Source: Trichoderma breve
Taxonomy: Eukaryota; Ascomycota; Sordariomycetes; Hypocreales; Hypocreaceae
Assembly (NCBI RefSeq): GCF_028502605.1
Contig: NC_079235.1
Coordinates: 3,038,001-3,102,000 of the forward strand
Direction of reading: 5' to 3'
Length of the DNA: 64,000 nt
Under the pieces are notes generated by a model that did no database searches, had not been told where the DNA came from, and saw only the letters and a program-made list of their open reading frames with translations. The translations under genes and the position numbers were made by a program. Positions 46,972-59,124 of this stretch are shown here, in pieces (the first letter of the stretch is position 1; each line of letters begins with the position of its first letter).

Positions 46972-49900
46972 ATTGGGTACTGGACAGGTACTGGACAGTA
47001 CAGCGTTGGGTGGTACTAGCAGCGTGTACTGTACATGGACCTCCGGGCACCGCGTCGCTCATCAGCCACAGCGAAGGGGGAATAAGCAAACGGTGGAAAA
47101 AGGAAAGAAAAAAAAGAAACGACGAGGGAAAAAAAGATGGCCCGTATTCAGAGCAGGGTTGTCTGCGCTGGGCGACGTCGGGTTCCAAGGCGTTGAGCGG
47201 CGCGATCTTAATCTCAGGTATCAAATCTGATCTGGGCTTCAGGTGTCTCGCCGTGGCGGCAGCACTCCCTTGAGAATTCAATAAGAATTGGGCGCTTCTT
47301 GCGGGAGCCTTCGGGCGGCCACGGTGCCTACGGCCGACGGTCGAGTGTGTGTCTGGTACTCGTAGACTTGGAAATAGGCGCCCCTTGCTTTCATAGCATG
47401 GCCGCTGTGCAGGGGTCCGTCTCAATCGCGAGACAGGAAAAAAAAAGAAGCGAGCTGAGCAGGCGCTCAAGCCGCGGAGAAGAGCGCAAAAGCGGCCGTA
47501 TCAAGGTATAAAAATGCCCGGAAACAAAGCAGCGCAAAGCCGGTGTCAACGAATATACGGTGAGCGGAAGGACGGAAGCACACAGGAGCTCAGCTGGGCG
47601 CGAGCAAAAGCTTCTGGGCGGGTGGAAATAGAGAATGGAAGAGTTGGAATCACGGTGAGCGTTCTGAAGGGAGGGGAACGCGAGGGGGCTCCGTAGCAGC
47701 CCTGGACTTTCAACGGCAGCCCAGCATGCAGCATGAAATAGGCTAGGCAAGCATTGATTCCCCCTGGCAGAAAAAGACTGGACATTGAAGGACTGGAAAT
47801 GGGCTGCCATGGGGGGATGCGTGGCATGGCCTGTGATGTGGGTTTGGCACGTAGAATACGCGCGATATGATGCTGGGCGGCCACTAATACCACTCACTAA
47901 TACCGCCAATACAAGCATCATGACAAGAGACGCGGCGACGCAACGGCAGCAATGAGCATCATACATAACGTACAGCTGCGGAAATCTGCTACTACTAGTG
48001 CGTACTTTTACTTGGTGCTAACTACATGTGTTGGAAGGGCACAAGCACTTCACAACCTTGCAGTATGCATGTCAAAGACAGCTGGGTGATTCGGCTGCTG
48101 GCTTGGGGTCGTGGGGCATTTGCTGTGCTGGCCTGGCCACTGCATGCATGAGGATTGCTTCCCAACCTCTTAGATGACGGCACATGCACGAGGATGGAGA
48201 CGGAAGTAGCAAATCTGGTTCCACGGCGGTGATCATGGGAACATGCCATGATGTGAGATTCGACTCGTGCCTTTCCTTCGCCCTCCCGTCCGGCCGATTC
48301 CCACACTCGACGTCAAGGCGGGCAGGCAGCATTAAGAGCTTGCGTCCGGGACGACGGGCGGTTCGCGAATCAATCGAGGTTCCGGGATAATATGGGATTG
48401 GATGGAGACTGTAGTTCCAACCGTTAGTGCCCTCTTGTTCTTGATGATGCTTGGACAGGGTCTGGTGTCTTCTAGCTTGGGTACCCAATCTTAACTCTCG
48501 GGAGTGCTGGAGTACGAGTACCTGACATCTGGACTTACATTCCGTGCCACCAACAGTACCTGATGGAGGAGAAGATGTTCGGGCTCGCTTATATGATCAG
48601 GTTAATTTAATTTGATATTGAGATGAGATATTGAGGCTTTATTGACCAGCGGGTGTCCAAGTATGCGAAAGCCCGACTGTGCCTAGGCGAGGTCACATGT
48701 AAGGTATCAATTGCCTCTCAAAGCAGCTATTCCTTGTCTACAGCCCTACAAAGGTACTAGCAGTCACAGCTTCTCTTCTCTGTTCTTCATCCTTTCCATT
48801 CTCTAGGCCCTTGCTTGACTTTGACTTCCAGAATCGTATCTGTACAAACATAAACAATAACATGTCTCCATGACAAAATCTGTGCCCTGAAGCGAGCCGC
48901 TTGAAATTCGCGACATACTGCACATGGGGTCATTTATTGCGGTGGATCGTCCCCGTGCGGGAAATGGCGCTAGTCCGCCTCGAGCATTTTTAAATCTCAA
49001 AGTATCCAAAGTCACTTACGAAGCTCCATTGCAGTGACAGCCTCGCCTTGCCGGCAATGTCAAAAGCGGATGTGCGGCCACGGCCCTCTTCTCAACTCGG
49101 CAGATTGCAATACGTTTCAGCTCGGCCTAGAGAGTACATCATACGAAGTACCGGCTGTGAGGGCCCGGGTGTGGGACCCCTGGACTCCGCGCCATATCAA
49201 ACAAGACTGCCTTGGCTATATAAGGGGGGGTTCATATCAACCAACGTTTGGGTATCAGGCTTTGCGAGGGTTCTCAGTTGAACTAAGCCTCTTCTTGTAA
49301 GTTTTTCATTTACGCACACGGAGTATTGGACATTTTTGCGGACAATAAAATGTCCTATTGATTGCGAAGCGCCATGCGAATCTCCGTCTTAGATTGGGTG
49401 AGATGAAATTGTCGAATTTGAAAAGGGTCCGGGAGGTTTGCCTAGGTCGTCTGTTGTGCATCGCGCACCGGAAAAAAAAGAAAGAAAAAGCAAACAAAAT
49501 CCTCCCCAGGTGACAGTGCAGAATTGCTTTTTCCTCGATGTCAATCTGGACCGATCCGATCGCCTGTGCGCTCTTTACCTTATCTGTAACACGTACGGAG
49601 TAATACTTCCAACCAGGGATGATGGAATGTCATCCGGAGAATCCTCTCGTTGGCTTGCTTCCAACAAGTCCAGCCTTTGAAGTGGAGCAATGGTTCGTGA
49701 TGTTTGCTTCTGCTTCATCTCATGAGGCATCTCGTCCATGTTAGGAGCTTCCGGCCCGGCAGGCAATTCTCAATCCACGCTTGGTATAAGCCACTCAAGC
49801 CATCCTCTCAATTACGTGGTCCAATGGCATTACACTATGATACGGAGCGTAAACGGAGGCGAACCTATCTACAACTAGAAGCTTTAAGCCACCTCATGTT

Positions 49901-52900
49901 GTTTTCAGGGGCAAGTTTCTTATCAAACGTCAAATATGTCGGGGCCCCTTGCGGAGACTTTTAACCGAACGCACATGGCGTCACGCCCGTTTGATTGTCG
50001 ACCAGCATGGGAAAAACTCATGATTTATTTACTCTTTCCGGCTCGGCAGAATCTCCGACATGCATTGCTACTAGACAACGACCCATAACGTAGAATGAAA
50101 GCTCTGCATTGCCTCTTGAAGTCATGTTTCATGCCTCTACATGCTAGTAAGCGATGTATGCTTGACAATGTTTTAGCGCCTCGTGCGATATTATGGACGG
50201 AGATCAATGTGTTATGCACGCCTCTAGCTGTCATCTAACCCACAGAAAAAAAAAATTCTACTCTCTCATGTCCTATCGACGCTGCTTTTACCCTAGATCT
50301 CGGGTTTGGTAGATAGATTCGTCAGGATACGTACGAGTAGCATGTGGGCAAGGTGGCACCACGACGAAACCCCATATCAACTGCTTCATCTGAGTATCAG
50401 ATTTGTCGGGTCTGGCCCACTATCGAAGGGAACCACAATCTGCAACTATTTTTCTTTTTTTTCGCTTCGTTTCCTGGAGAGCAAGATGGGGGTTTCGCTT
50501 AGCTACTTGCTAGGCGGTGTTTAGCTGCCCATCCATCTGTCAAAACTATATGTTTTTCACCTGATCGACATAAACCTGAAGCTTGGAATGCCTCAGATTT
50601 GATGCTCGTCAACCACTTACCTAGGCCACAGCTGGTTTAGTAGCAAAGATTCGATGACCACATTGTGTGAGTCTTGGATGATTTTTCACCCTTCAAAACA
50701 AGATACAGAAGTCAAGCGGGACGGGCGTTGTTTCGCATGCTCGCCTGGGGAACACGTTTCACCCCCTTGATCTTGGGTAATTTATGAGCTCCTAGCTCGG
50801 TAGCTTATTTGCACCCTGGAAATGGCTACACTCTATAACCAAATACGTCTCAGGACCCCCTTTCTTCCACGTTGTTTAAGATAGATTCACATCGGAAATG
50901 ATGGCAGACACGATGTTACCTGTCCCGGGAGCCTCAATTCTGTCTAATGGCATCCAATGGTATGATACAACAGTGTGTAGTGACAATGGCACCGTACAGG
51001 CGAGTTTTCAGACATAACCTTAATCTGCACGCCGTGTTACAACTAGCAACATGCTAATTTGGTGTGCAGAGATCGGCGCAATGAAATTGCGATGAGCCCT
51101 TTTGTGTGCACCAGCCCTCTATTGGCCCTACACCACCGTTCTCTGCTTACACGCAAAGGGTATCACGAAGAACGGGCGTTCGAAACGCTCTTTGTTTTTG
51201 GGTTAGATTACCGACGTCTGGTTCCAGCCATGGAATGCTGGATGACCCGAGCGACTAACTCTTACACGCAGGACTGGAGCTATTCTAAACATTGAGATGA
51301 ATCCTTGCAACACACTTCTCCACAGCTTGCTGATGCCATGAGATACCCTGGCAGCTGTACCGTACTGTGCGTGTAGGACTTGTAGCATAGCCATTGCGAC
51401 ACGAAAAGCTTCCATCCAATATTGCTGGCGGTCTCTGGCTGTTTTGAACCAGACCTGACCCAAAGGTAAACATGTTCACAAATCACCGGTCATGTGAGAT
51501 CCAGTAATTTAAATCCAATAGATCCTGACCCACACAAACTGACGCAGCTCGCGACATATGCTGAAGTCCATTTTATACGTCTATTTATAGGTGATGTGTC
51601 TTAGTCCCGTCAGCGTGGCTGCTAGTCTTGCAATGGCTTCGTTTGGATGCTGAGTGAGAAAGCAGAGAGGCCCAAAGAGAGAGAGAGAGAATGGATATAA
51701 AAGAGATATTGTGCCAATCATGATGATGCGGAATAACCAGTGTTACGGAGTACGGAGTAATACAGGTACTAGTTCCAAGCCTACAGCCGTAAACGCATCT
51801 GATATTGTATCGGCGCCCTCAACATTTGAAGACAGTATGCGTACGGAGTGGTCAAGGAATTATAAAAAAAGAAGACGGCCATCCATGGATCTTTCCGCCT
51901 ACCAGGATGAGTGAGATACGAGTATATGCATACTGTGCTAATGTACTCGTCCGAACCTGGTGCTTGAACAGGCTCGTATGCATGTTAATCTGGGCAACGT
52001 GCAGCAAACTTTGCTTATCACGACCAGATGCTAGCCCCCCTCATCCAGGTCCGGACAGTAAGAGTTTCGAAGCTTTGTTCACGTCGACCAGATGAGGTCA
52101 TCATCCGTACGAGACGGAGGCCAGATATGACATGATGTTCTTGCCACCTCAGCTACCATGGTTGCACTTGCTGAAACTATTGGCGCTCCGTGCCCGCAGT
52201 CGTTTGCCATACGGAGTCACCGTCTCCGTTCCTCGGGAACCAGCGTCGCGGTACCTGGGAGGATTAGTTCGGCCATGGACGGAGGACGCGCTCGGAGCTG
52301 AGGGTCCGGACGCCCGAATCAATAAGCAAACAGAACAAAGAAAGAAAAAAAAATAGAGAAGCAAAATAAGAAAAACCACACGAAATAAATAGAAAAGCCA
52401 GTAATACGATGCGGACAGTGCAGCTCGAAGCGCGCAAGAGCCCCCGGCAGGCAGGTGCCTTCTGAAAATTTCTGGCCTGCTGCGGACGGACACGACGGGC
52501 CCCACACGAGGGCTAAATTTAAGAAGTCGCTCTGCACGACAATTTGGGCGCGGGCCTGTGATTGGTCCGCCGTTGGCGCCTGGCGGGCTGGGCAGGGCTA
52601 TATTTAGCCTAGGCGCTGTTTCGCACGCATCCCTGCTCTCCGCTCAACCACTCGAAACGAGGAGGTGGGGGCTTCCCTGCTGCGGTGCTTTTGCGCCTTT
52701 ACGCTTTCCAGGTCCAATTGACCCCTACGCGGAGACTTGGGGACAGCTTCTGCCTGCGTGGTTGGTTGGACGAGCGGTGCCGTGCAGCAGCAGCGGTGCT
52801 CAGCAGGTTTTTTTCTGCTTCAAGGTTCTGTCCTGTTCCATGGATGAATTGCTGCTGTTCGGGCGGCTGCGTGGGGAGGCGAAAGGCGGGATGCGGGTGC

Positions 52901-54207
52901 GGTGCGCGCAGATGAGGTACAGGACATGCATCGGTACCTAGCGTGTATCTACTTTTAGCACTCGCCCATGGCCGGAACTGGTGCAGGTACTGTAATTGAA
53001 TGGATGTCAATGCCAGCGGGATGCATTGGATTGGATGGATTGGTAAAAAAAAAAAAAAAAAAAATCCAACCTGACTGACCTGCCTGACCGACCCATGGCG
53101 GTCATCAAGCAACTAAATCGGGGTCCTGCTGGTAGCGACGTCCTCCACGCGCAGGTACCCTGTACTTGGTCTCACCCCGTTGCCGTGGTGGCTGAGCGGC
53201 CGGGAGCCCTGCCCTGGACGCCGGACCAGGTCACCGCTACCTGGGGCCACCTAGCGTCGATAGCAGGCGCACTTAGCACTTGGTAGCGCTGCTTCGCCTG
53301 CAGCTGCCCCCCTTCCAGGTAGTCAGTCTGCCCCCAGCCGCCGTTTGCTTGTTGGCGAGCCTCTCAAACACCGTCACGCCAACTCCATCCAATTCTTGCT
53401 GTCTTGTTCTTCCATTGTTTTTTTTCCTTCACTTCATTCTCGCAACATCCAGCAGCCCTCCCTTTTCCCGCTCGCCCTCGCGCAGGATCCGGCATCTGCA
53501 ACCTCGGCGCTGCCTTGTTCTCACTTCTCCTTTCTCCCTTCTCCCTTCCTCTTTCTTCTTTGCTCCAGCGGCTATCCCGTCCCTCCACCTGCATGTGGCC
53601 GTCCGCTAATTAGGCGCCGTTCTTGTTTCACCTCGATTTTTTGGTATACCATTCCTTCCAGCTCCCTTCTCGACTCGATTTGGACCTCGCACGCCTCATT
53701 GTCCTGGCCGTCGACGATCAGACGCTGTTTCTTTCTTCGTCCATTTTTTCTTTGGCCCTCCCCCGACTTTATTTGCCCGCACAAACAGCCGCGAACGCTT
53801 CACGGCCACCTCCAGCTGCTTGCGTCCGTCGCTCTGTTACGACGCCTCACGGGCCATAATCCCGACCACTCGGTCGTGCTTTTTTGCATCGCGAACTGCC
53901 AACAACCGGATTCAGCTGTGCTGTCCATTGATTACTTTCTTGAATTTTTCTATTCTTGCAGTTCGCCTATTCGTTCTTTCGAATCGTCTTTTCAACACTC
54001 GCTCTCTCGCTCAACTTTTTTCGTCCTTTCTTTTCTTACAAACAGTATAATCTTCGGCGAGCCAACTCAACTTTTCACTCTAATATTCAACCCTTTGTTT
54101 TAGTCGACACAGCCACGCAACAACGCACGTGTCGAGTATTGGGGTTCATGGGCGCGAGAGACCCGAGTCTTTGAAACAATCAAAAAGGGCAGCTTTTGTT
54201 CGGAACC
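46972..54207. other. 7.2-kb gene-poor region
   Basis: It lies between the divergent starts of the disordered-protein gene and the phosphatase gene. No ORF resembles a gene. It contains five TACTCGTA-type octamers (47357, 48513, 50332, 51917 and a near match at 51943) and most of the TACGGAGTA nonamers (49594, 51744, 51751). An isolated TATATAA lies at 49217-49223 and an A20 tract at 53045-53064. The final 900 bp are strongly pyrimidine-rich and probably form the promoter and leader of the phosphatase gene. The left end is the leader of the disordered-protein gene. Confidence 0.45.
53045..53064. repeat. A20 homopolymer tract
   Basis: A run of 20 adenines is read directly, about 1.1 kb upstream of the phosphatase ATG. 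Long dA:dT tracts exclude nucleosomes, so it may help open the promoter (inference). Confidence 0.9.
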
Positions 54208-56616
54208 ATGCCATCAGCCGCCGCGCGTCAGGTATACCAGGATCAGATACCGACCTTTGAGTCTGTCTTCGACCTTGAATCTGAGACCATGGCCGACCGC
54301 GATACTTTCACAGTTGTTGGATCAAAGTTTCTTGACGTGGCATCTAAAACTCCCTCTCCGCAGACTAGCCTCCAGGCTTGTCTTGCTCCGGACCAAAGTC
54401 ACAAGCACCGCGACAGCACTTCGACCCAGACCTCGGAATCCGACGACTCCTCTCCCACCACTACGCTTTCCACCACAGACTCTTCGCCTCTTTCAGATCC
54501 GTCGCCATCATCATCGCCGGATTCTCCACTTAACCTACTCCCACTCACCAACTTTCACCACTCTTCAAGCTTTAGTGGCCCGTCAAACCCGGTTTCTCTT
54601 CTCAGCATTTCGGAAGCCAGCGCATTGGAGCGGCCCATGACATCTCCAGCGCCGAGAAAGCCAAGGAACATGAAGAATCTCTCAATTCAGCCACCCACGG
54701 CAGCGGCCTCGTCCAAGACCATGGTGTCAGAACCTTGCTCTCCATCCTTCATCAAGCCCGCGATTCCCGCCATGAAGAGGAAACCTAGCCTTCTCAGCCT
54801 CAAAACCAATGCCTCGGATTTGATCAAACAGACTTCATTGGAAGTACCCGCATCGCCCGGCATGCCCCCGATCCTGCAGCGCCGCGCGCTTAAGCATTCC
54901 ACCTCATCGCCGTCCATCCAGTCCTCCTCCTTGAAGACATCCACGTTTGGGCCGGCTGGAGGAATGACCTTTCCCAAGGTGTTGGAGCGCAACGAGTCGG
55001 GATTGTCAGAGTTTTTGCGCCCCATGAAATCTAGCATGAACTTGACATTTGATGCGGCAATCATGGAAGAAGAGAACAACACCCCCATCAAGACGCAGCT
55101 TGCATCTCGAAATGACTTTGACGAACCCTTCCGTGAGAATGAAAACAATGAAGATCAGAAAACGCCAGGGTATCCCGATGGGCCGATTGCCATTTATGGC
55201 GATAATGTCTATCTATATCTCGAGCCTACCGCAGAAGAAGCATCTCGATTTGACGTCGTCATCAACGTTGCTCACGAAGTCCGCAACCCCTTCGAAGCCA
55301 AGCAAGAGCCGGCTAAGCCTTCATTGCACGGTCCTTCTTCTCGGGGCAAAGGCATTTCATCCAACCTAAGCCCCATCCCGGACACGGCTGTGTCAAACTC
55401 TAGCTTTTCTACCGCATGGGAATTCCAGCCTTCCGATGACGGTGCTATGGATACAGATACACCCACAACGCCAAAGGCAAATCCCCTCAATGTACCAGAG
55501 TACATTCACATACCATGGGACCACAATACTGATATCGCACCTGATCTTATGCGCCTCTGCGAGACAATTGAGAATCGCACCAAGGAGGGCAAGAAGGTGC
55601 TCGTCCACTGCCAACAGGGAGCTAGCCGTTCCGCTAGTCTCATCATTGCCTATGGCCTGTATCAGAACCCTGAATTTAGTGTCAACGACGCGTATCACGC
55701 AGCCCAGGCCAAGAGCCGCTGGATTAGCCCTAACATGAAGCTTATGTATTCACTGCAGGATTTCCAAAAGGAGCTATCCAAGAAGAAGTCACCAGGCTCT
55801 GGCCCCTATCGACCTCGAACTGGAAGGAGTCCATCTAAACATAGACTGACCCTATCCGCCGATGCCATCGAACTGCCTTCCAAAGAGCCTCACACCGCGC
55901 CTCTACCGGCAGAGAATGGCGGAAGTAGGCAGGGAAGTGACATCAAAACTCCTCTTAACATCCTGCCAGGCAACTCGGATGACCCGCAGACCATTTCTCC
56001 TGGACCTGCTTCGGCGCCCCTGACATTCTCCTGGAGAGACAGCTTTGAGAAATCTGAGCCGGAGCATATGGAGCCAGAACAGAAGAAGGCGAAGCAGATG
56101 GAACCTGTAATCAGAGAGCCAGAGCCTAGCCCACGACAGACAAGAATGGATTTTCTTCCGCCGCCCTCTCCCTCGCCTTTCAAGCTCCAGGCTCCTCCTC
56201 TGCGGCCCAAGTCAGCTCAAGGAAGGTCAAAGTCAAATTTGGGCCCCATGGGCGGCCACAGACTGAAGCCGACAGCATCCTACTCGACTCTCGGGCTTCG
56301 GGACTATTCCTCTTCGGTCCCCCTAGCAACTCCTGGCGAAAGAGCCGTTCACTTTTCGGCCATTTTCCCCGAAGATGTCTTGATGTCTCCCAAGGACGAA
56401 GAGATGACGAACAATCCGATGGGTGGCTTTCCATCCATCGCTGGAATGAGATTCATCGAGCGACAGGAGATTGCGGGAAACTTGTTTTCCCCACGAAAGA
56501 CAACGTTTGGCCGGGAGTCGTTCTTCTCGTTCGGTACGCCGACTCAAATGGATCCGCGAAGCCCGCCAACCAAGGGTGAAGCATCGATTATTCGCTCCAT
56601 TGATGATATCCTATAA
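54208..56616 (+). CDS. Dual-specificity (MAP-kinase type) protein phosphatase, Msg5-like
   Basis: This single-exon gene encodes 802 aa from the ATG at 54208; the frame is open slightly upstream without an ATG. The first 320 residues are Ser/Thr/Pro-rich and disordered, with a basic-hydrophobic patch MKRKPSLLSLK (near residue 190) that could be a MAPK docking motif. The phosphatase domain lies at about 325-530: IYGDNVYLYLEP, FDVVINVAHEV, a long insertion, then YIHIPWDHNTDI, which holds the general-acid Asp, and the P-loop VHCQQGASRSASL with catalytic Cys468 and Arg474. It ends in the conserved AYHAAQAKSRWISPNMKLMYSLQDFQ. The C-terminal 270 residues are disordered and end DDIL. Fungal relatives (yeast Msg5) inactivate cell-integrity and mating MAP kinases. 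The catalytic residues are intact. Confidence 0.9.
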   Translation: MPSAAARQVYQDQIPTFESVFDLESETMADRDTFTVVGSKFLDVASKTPSPQTSLQACLAPDQSHKHRDSTSTQTSESDDSSPTTTLSTTDSSPLSDPSPSSSPDSPLNLLPLTNFHHSSSFSGPSNPVSLLSISEASALERPMTSPAPRKPRNMKNLSIQPPTAAASSKTMVSEPCSPSFIKPAIPAMKRKPSLLSLKTNASDLIKQTSLEVPASPGMPPILQRRALKHSTSSPSIQSSSLKTSTFGPAGGMTFPKVLERNESGLSEFLRPMKSSMNLTFDAAIMEEENNTPIKTQLASRNDFDEPFRENENNEDQKTPGYPDGPIAIYGDNVYLYLEPTAEEASRFDVVINVAHEVRNPFEAKQEPAKPSLHGPSSRGKGISSNLSPIPDTAVSNSSFSTAWEFQPSDDGAMDTDTPTTPKANPLNVPEYIHIPWDHNTDIAPDLMRLCETIENRTKEGKKVLVHCQQGASRSASLIIAYGLYQNPEFSVNDAYHAAQAKSRWISPNMKLMYSLQDFQKELSKKKSPGSGPYRPRTGRSPSKHRLTLSADAIELPSKEPHTAPLPAENGGSRQGSDIKTPLNILPGNSDDPQTISPGPASAPLTFSWRDSFEKSEPEHMEPEQKKAKQMEPVIREPEPSPRQTRMDFLPPPSPSPFKLQAPPLRPKSAQGRSKSNLGPMGGHRLKPTASYSTLGLRDYSSSVPLATPGERAVHFSAIFPEDVLMSPKDEEMTNNPMGGFPSIAGMRFIERQEIAGNLFSPRKTTFGRESFFSFGTPTQMDPRSPPTKGEASIIRSIDDIL

Positions 56617-57753
56617 TAGGCCTTACCATGCTTTTATGACATCTTTTCTTTAGCATCATACCAGTCACGATTATTTTGATACAAAATATATTGTCTTAGA
56701 AGGAAAATGGTGAAGCCTGGGTTCTCCGCTTAAAATACGATCCATCTAAGGTGTTGGCTGTCGGCTTTCCCACCTACTTCTGTGGGTTTGTATGGCATTT
56801 TCAGGCGTTCAACGGTGTACAACAAAACTATCGATTGATCAACTATGCGCCTCAGGAGTAGGAGCGTCCATGATTTACCTGGCTCGTGCGAACCAATTAG
56901 CCACCATTTCGTGAGCTTCAGCCACTTGCTCCTTCTCGGCGTCCTACTTCTTTTACCCTCTTCCCGGTTCGTTCTGTTACTAGCCGGTCTATAAAGCTCA
57001 AAGGGAAGCATTCACTCCCAAAGAGGAAAAAAGAGACAGGGAAAGGAAACTTAAAATTAACAGCCTCTTGCACATATCACCAAACTTGTTCTATTTCCTC
57101 ATGTACTTATCATATTTGCTTTTTTCTTGTGTTTATATACTCGCTCGCTTCTTTTTTTATTTTTGCTTTTACAAGGATAGGCTGTTGGATAACAGCAAAA
57201 CTTGGGAACGTGGAGGGGAGTAATTGGTTTTTTTGTCGGCATGTGGTTTTGTTTTTTTATCAACCCTCGGTATTTGGTATACACTAAGGAAAGTCAAGGG
57301 GACTCCAGAGGCGGGCGACGTCGGAAGCAGGTCTTCAGTGGAGGGCCGTCAAGCCTCGACGAATGTGAAGAGACGAAAGAGAGAAAGATACCACGATGGG
57401 AGGAGAGGAGGGGTAAAAGGTATGAGGAGAAGGAAGAGAAGAGGTCAAGAAAAAAGAAGCCCTTAAACAGAATTTAAATCAAAACATCTATTCCCCCTTA
57501 CATGGTACTGCTCTCTTTGCTTTTGGTGTCGTATATCTTTTCTATTTTCTATGAAGCCCCTGTCATACCGAGGCTATTCTAGAGGATCCCCAACAAACGC
57601 CATTTTGTGTGAAATAAGACAAACACTATCCAACCGTCGAGGGGCTATATGTCTATGTACGTGGCCGTCCCACTGAATGATGTTTCCCAATGCGTATATA
57701 TATATGTACTTTTTGAAAAGGAGCAGAAATCTGAATCTATCACGATCTTCAGT
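56617..57753. other. Convergent 3' spacer (phosphatase / HUT1)
   Basis: This tail-to-tail spacer of 1.1 kb is A/T-rich at 57000-57260 and purine-rich at 57360-57460. A TATATATATGT run lies near 57696-57706, just past the HUT1 stop. No gene is supported; it likely holds both 3' UTRs. Confidence 0.45.
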
Positions 57754-59124
57754 TTATGATGACTTCTTCGCCTTGGCGGCTTCCTTGTCCATCTTTTCCT
57801 TCCTAGCAATAGCAGCTTCAACACCGATGCCGCCAAAGACGAGGGTGACTCCGAGCCACTGCATTTGGGTGAGACGATGGCCGAAGGCAACGACGGAGAG
57901 GATCATGGTGAACATCTTGCGTGTCACGGTGACGGTGACCAGCAAGACAGATGAGAAGGTAGAGAGAGTGTAGACTAAAGAGAAGCAGATTGTCAGTACG
58001 GGAATTTCTTGAGCAATTGGGGGTGTTTTGGGTAGACGTACAGATGAAGACTTGGCCCAGAGCACCACAAGCTGCAAAGCCCAAAACGTCCTTCCACACA
58101 GCGGGATACTTGGTCATGAATTCAATGGCCGCATTCAACTCGCCAGCGCTACCAGCAACGTCCATTCCGAGCCACTCTCCAATACCGGTAGAGACGAGCG
58201 CAGGGCTGCCGAGGAGGTAAAGGGACGTAACGACAGTGCTCATGATGTTGTTGGCGCACATCATCTGCGGTCCGCTAAACGGGCGAAACGTCTGGAAGAT
58301 GTAATCCTGGGTGCTGTTGGTAAGGCCATCAAAGAGGAGGTTGATTCCCAGCAGCAGCAAGCCCCAAGAGACGTTTGCCTCTTCCGACCGGGTGGACTTC
58401 TTGTGCTTGCGCCCAGAGTGGAGGGTGAAGACGGCCACGCCAAGCGTAACGGCGGCCACGACGAGGTACTTGTAGATGGGATAGCGCTTCCGGAAGATTG
58501 TAATGTGGAGGAACATGACGGGGAGAAGCTTGCAGCTCTTGGCCAGCAAGAAGGTGATATAGTCGATGTGCGCAAGACTGGCGTAGCCAAAGGGACTGGC
58601 CAGACTGTTGGTGACTGCGACGAGCGCCAGCGGGCCGAGGATGCGGCGCGACGGGAAGATGGGCGGCACGGCTGCGCCCTTCGGGGTCGAGGCCAAGAGA
58701 TAGACGAAGCCGACGGCGGCAGCGAAGAGCGACTGGATCGTGTTGAGGAAGACGGGGAAGTGCCAGACCTCTGGTGCGTCGGCCGGGCCGTACGCCTTGG
58801 TCGTCAACTTCTCCTGAAGGAACGCCCAGGTCAAACTTTTTGCGCGCGCGCGCATGTTAGCAAGACTACTCAAAGAGAAGAAACTGCGATATCAATTTCT
58901 CACAGATAGAAGCTCAAAACTTACAATGAAGCGTAGATGCCGGCCACCGCAGTCACAAGCTGCACCAGACCCGCCTCGCCCTGCGCGGGCTTCGATGACT
59001 TCGCCGCGTGCCCATTCGTCGCCTTGGGCTCCTTTCCATTGACATCCTCCCACTCCGCAGACTGCTTGTTGAAGAATTCGGACGAGGACTCGCGTTTCAC
59101 GGCCGCCTGCTTTGTGCGCGCCAT
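57754..59124 (-). CDS. HUT1: UDP-galactose / nucleotide-sugar transporter Hut1 (SLC35B-type, ER), three exons
   Basis: Exons at 59124-58925, 58835-58042 and 57974-57754 give 404 aa. Intron 1 has a GTAAGT donor, a TGCTAAC branch site and a rare AAG acceptor; intron 2 is GTACGT...TTTAG. After a hydrophilic 50-residue N-terminus there are about ten hydrophobic segments: [28 protein letters not shown], the helix [58 protein letters not shown], and [15 protein letters not shown]. These are signatures of the SLC35B1/Hut1 group. The protein ends KAKKSS, and the final KKSS matches the dilysine KKxx ER-retrieval signal. Relatives transport UDP-sugars into the ER lumen, and in animals SLC35B1 exchanges ATP/ADP. 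The exact substrate here cannot be set by sequence. Confidence 0.92.

Noticed and set aside
47391..47966. Minus-strand ORF of 191 codons with a hydrophobic start
   Set aside because: It lies in the leader region of the disordered-protein gene, has no recognisable domain, is rich in Cys/Ser/Pro as expected of a CT-rich leader, and shows no gene-like context.
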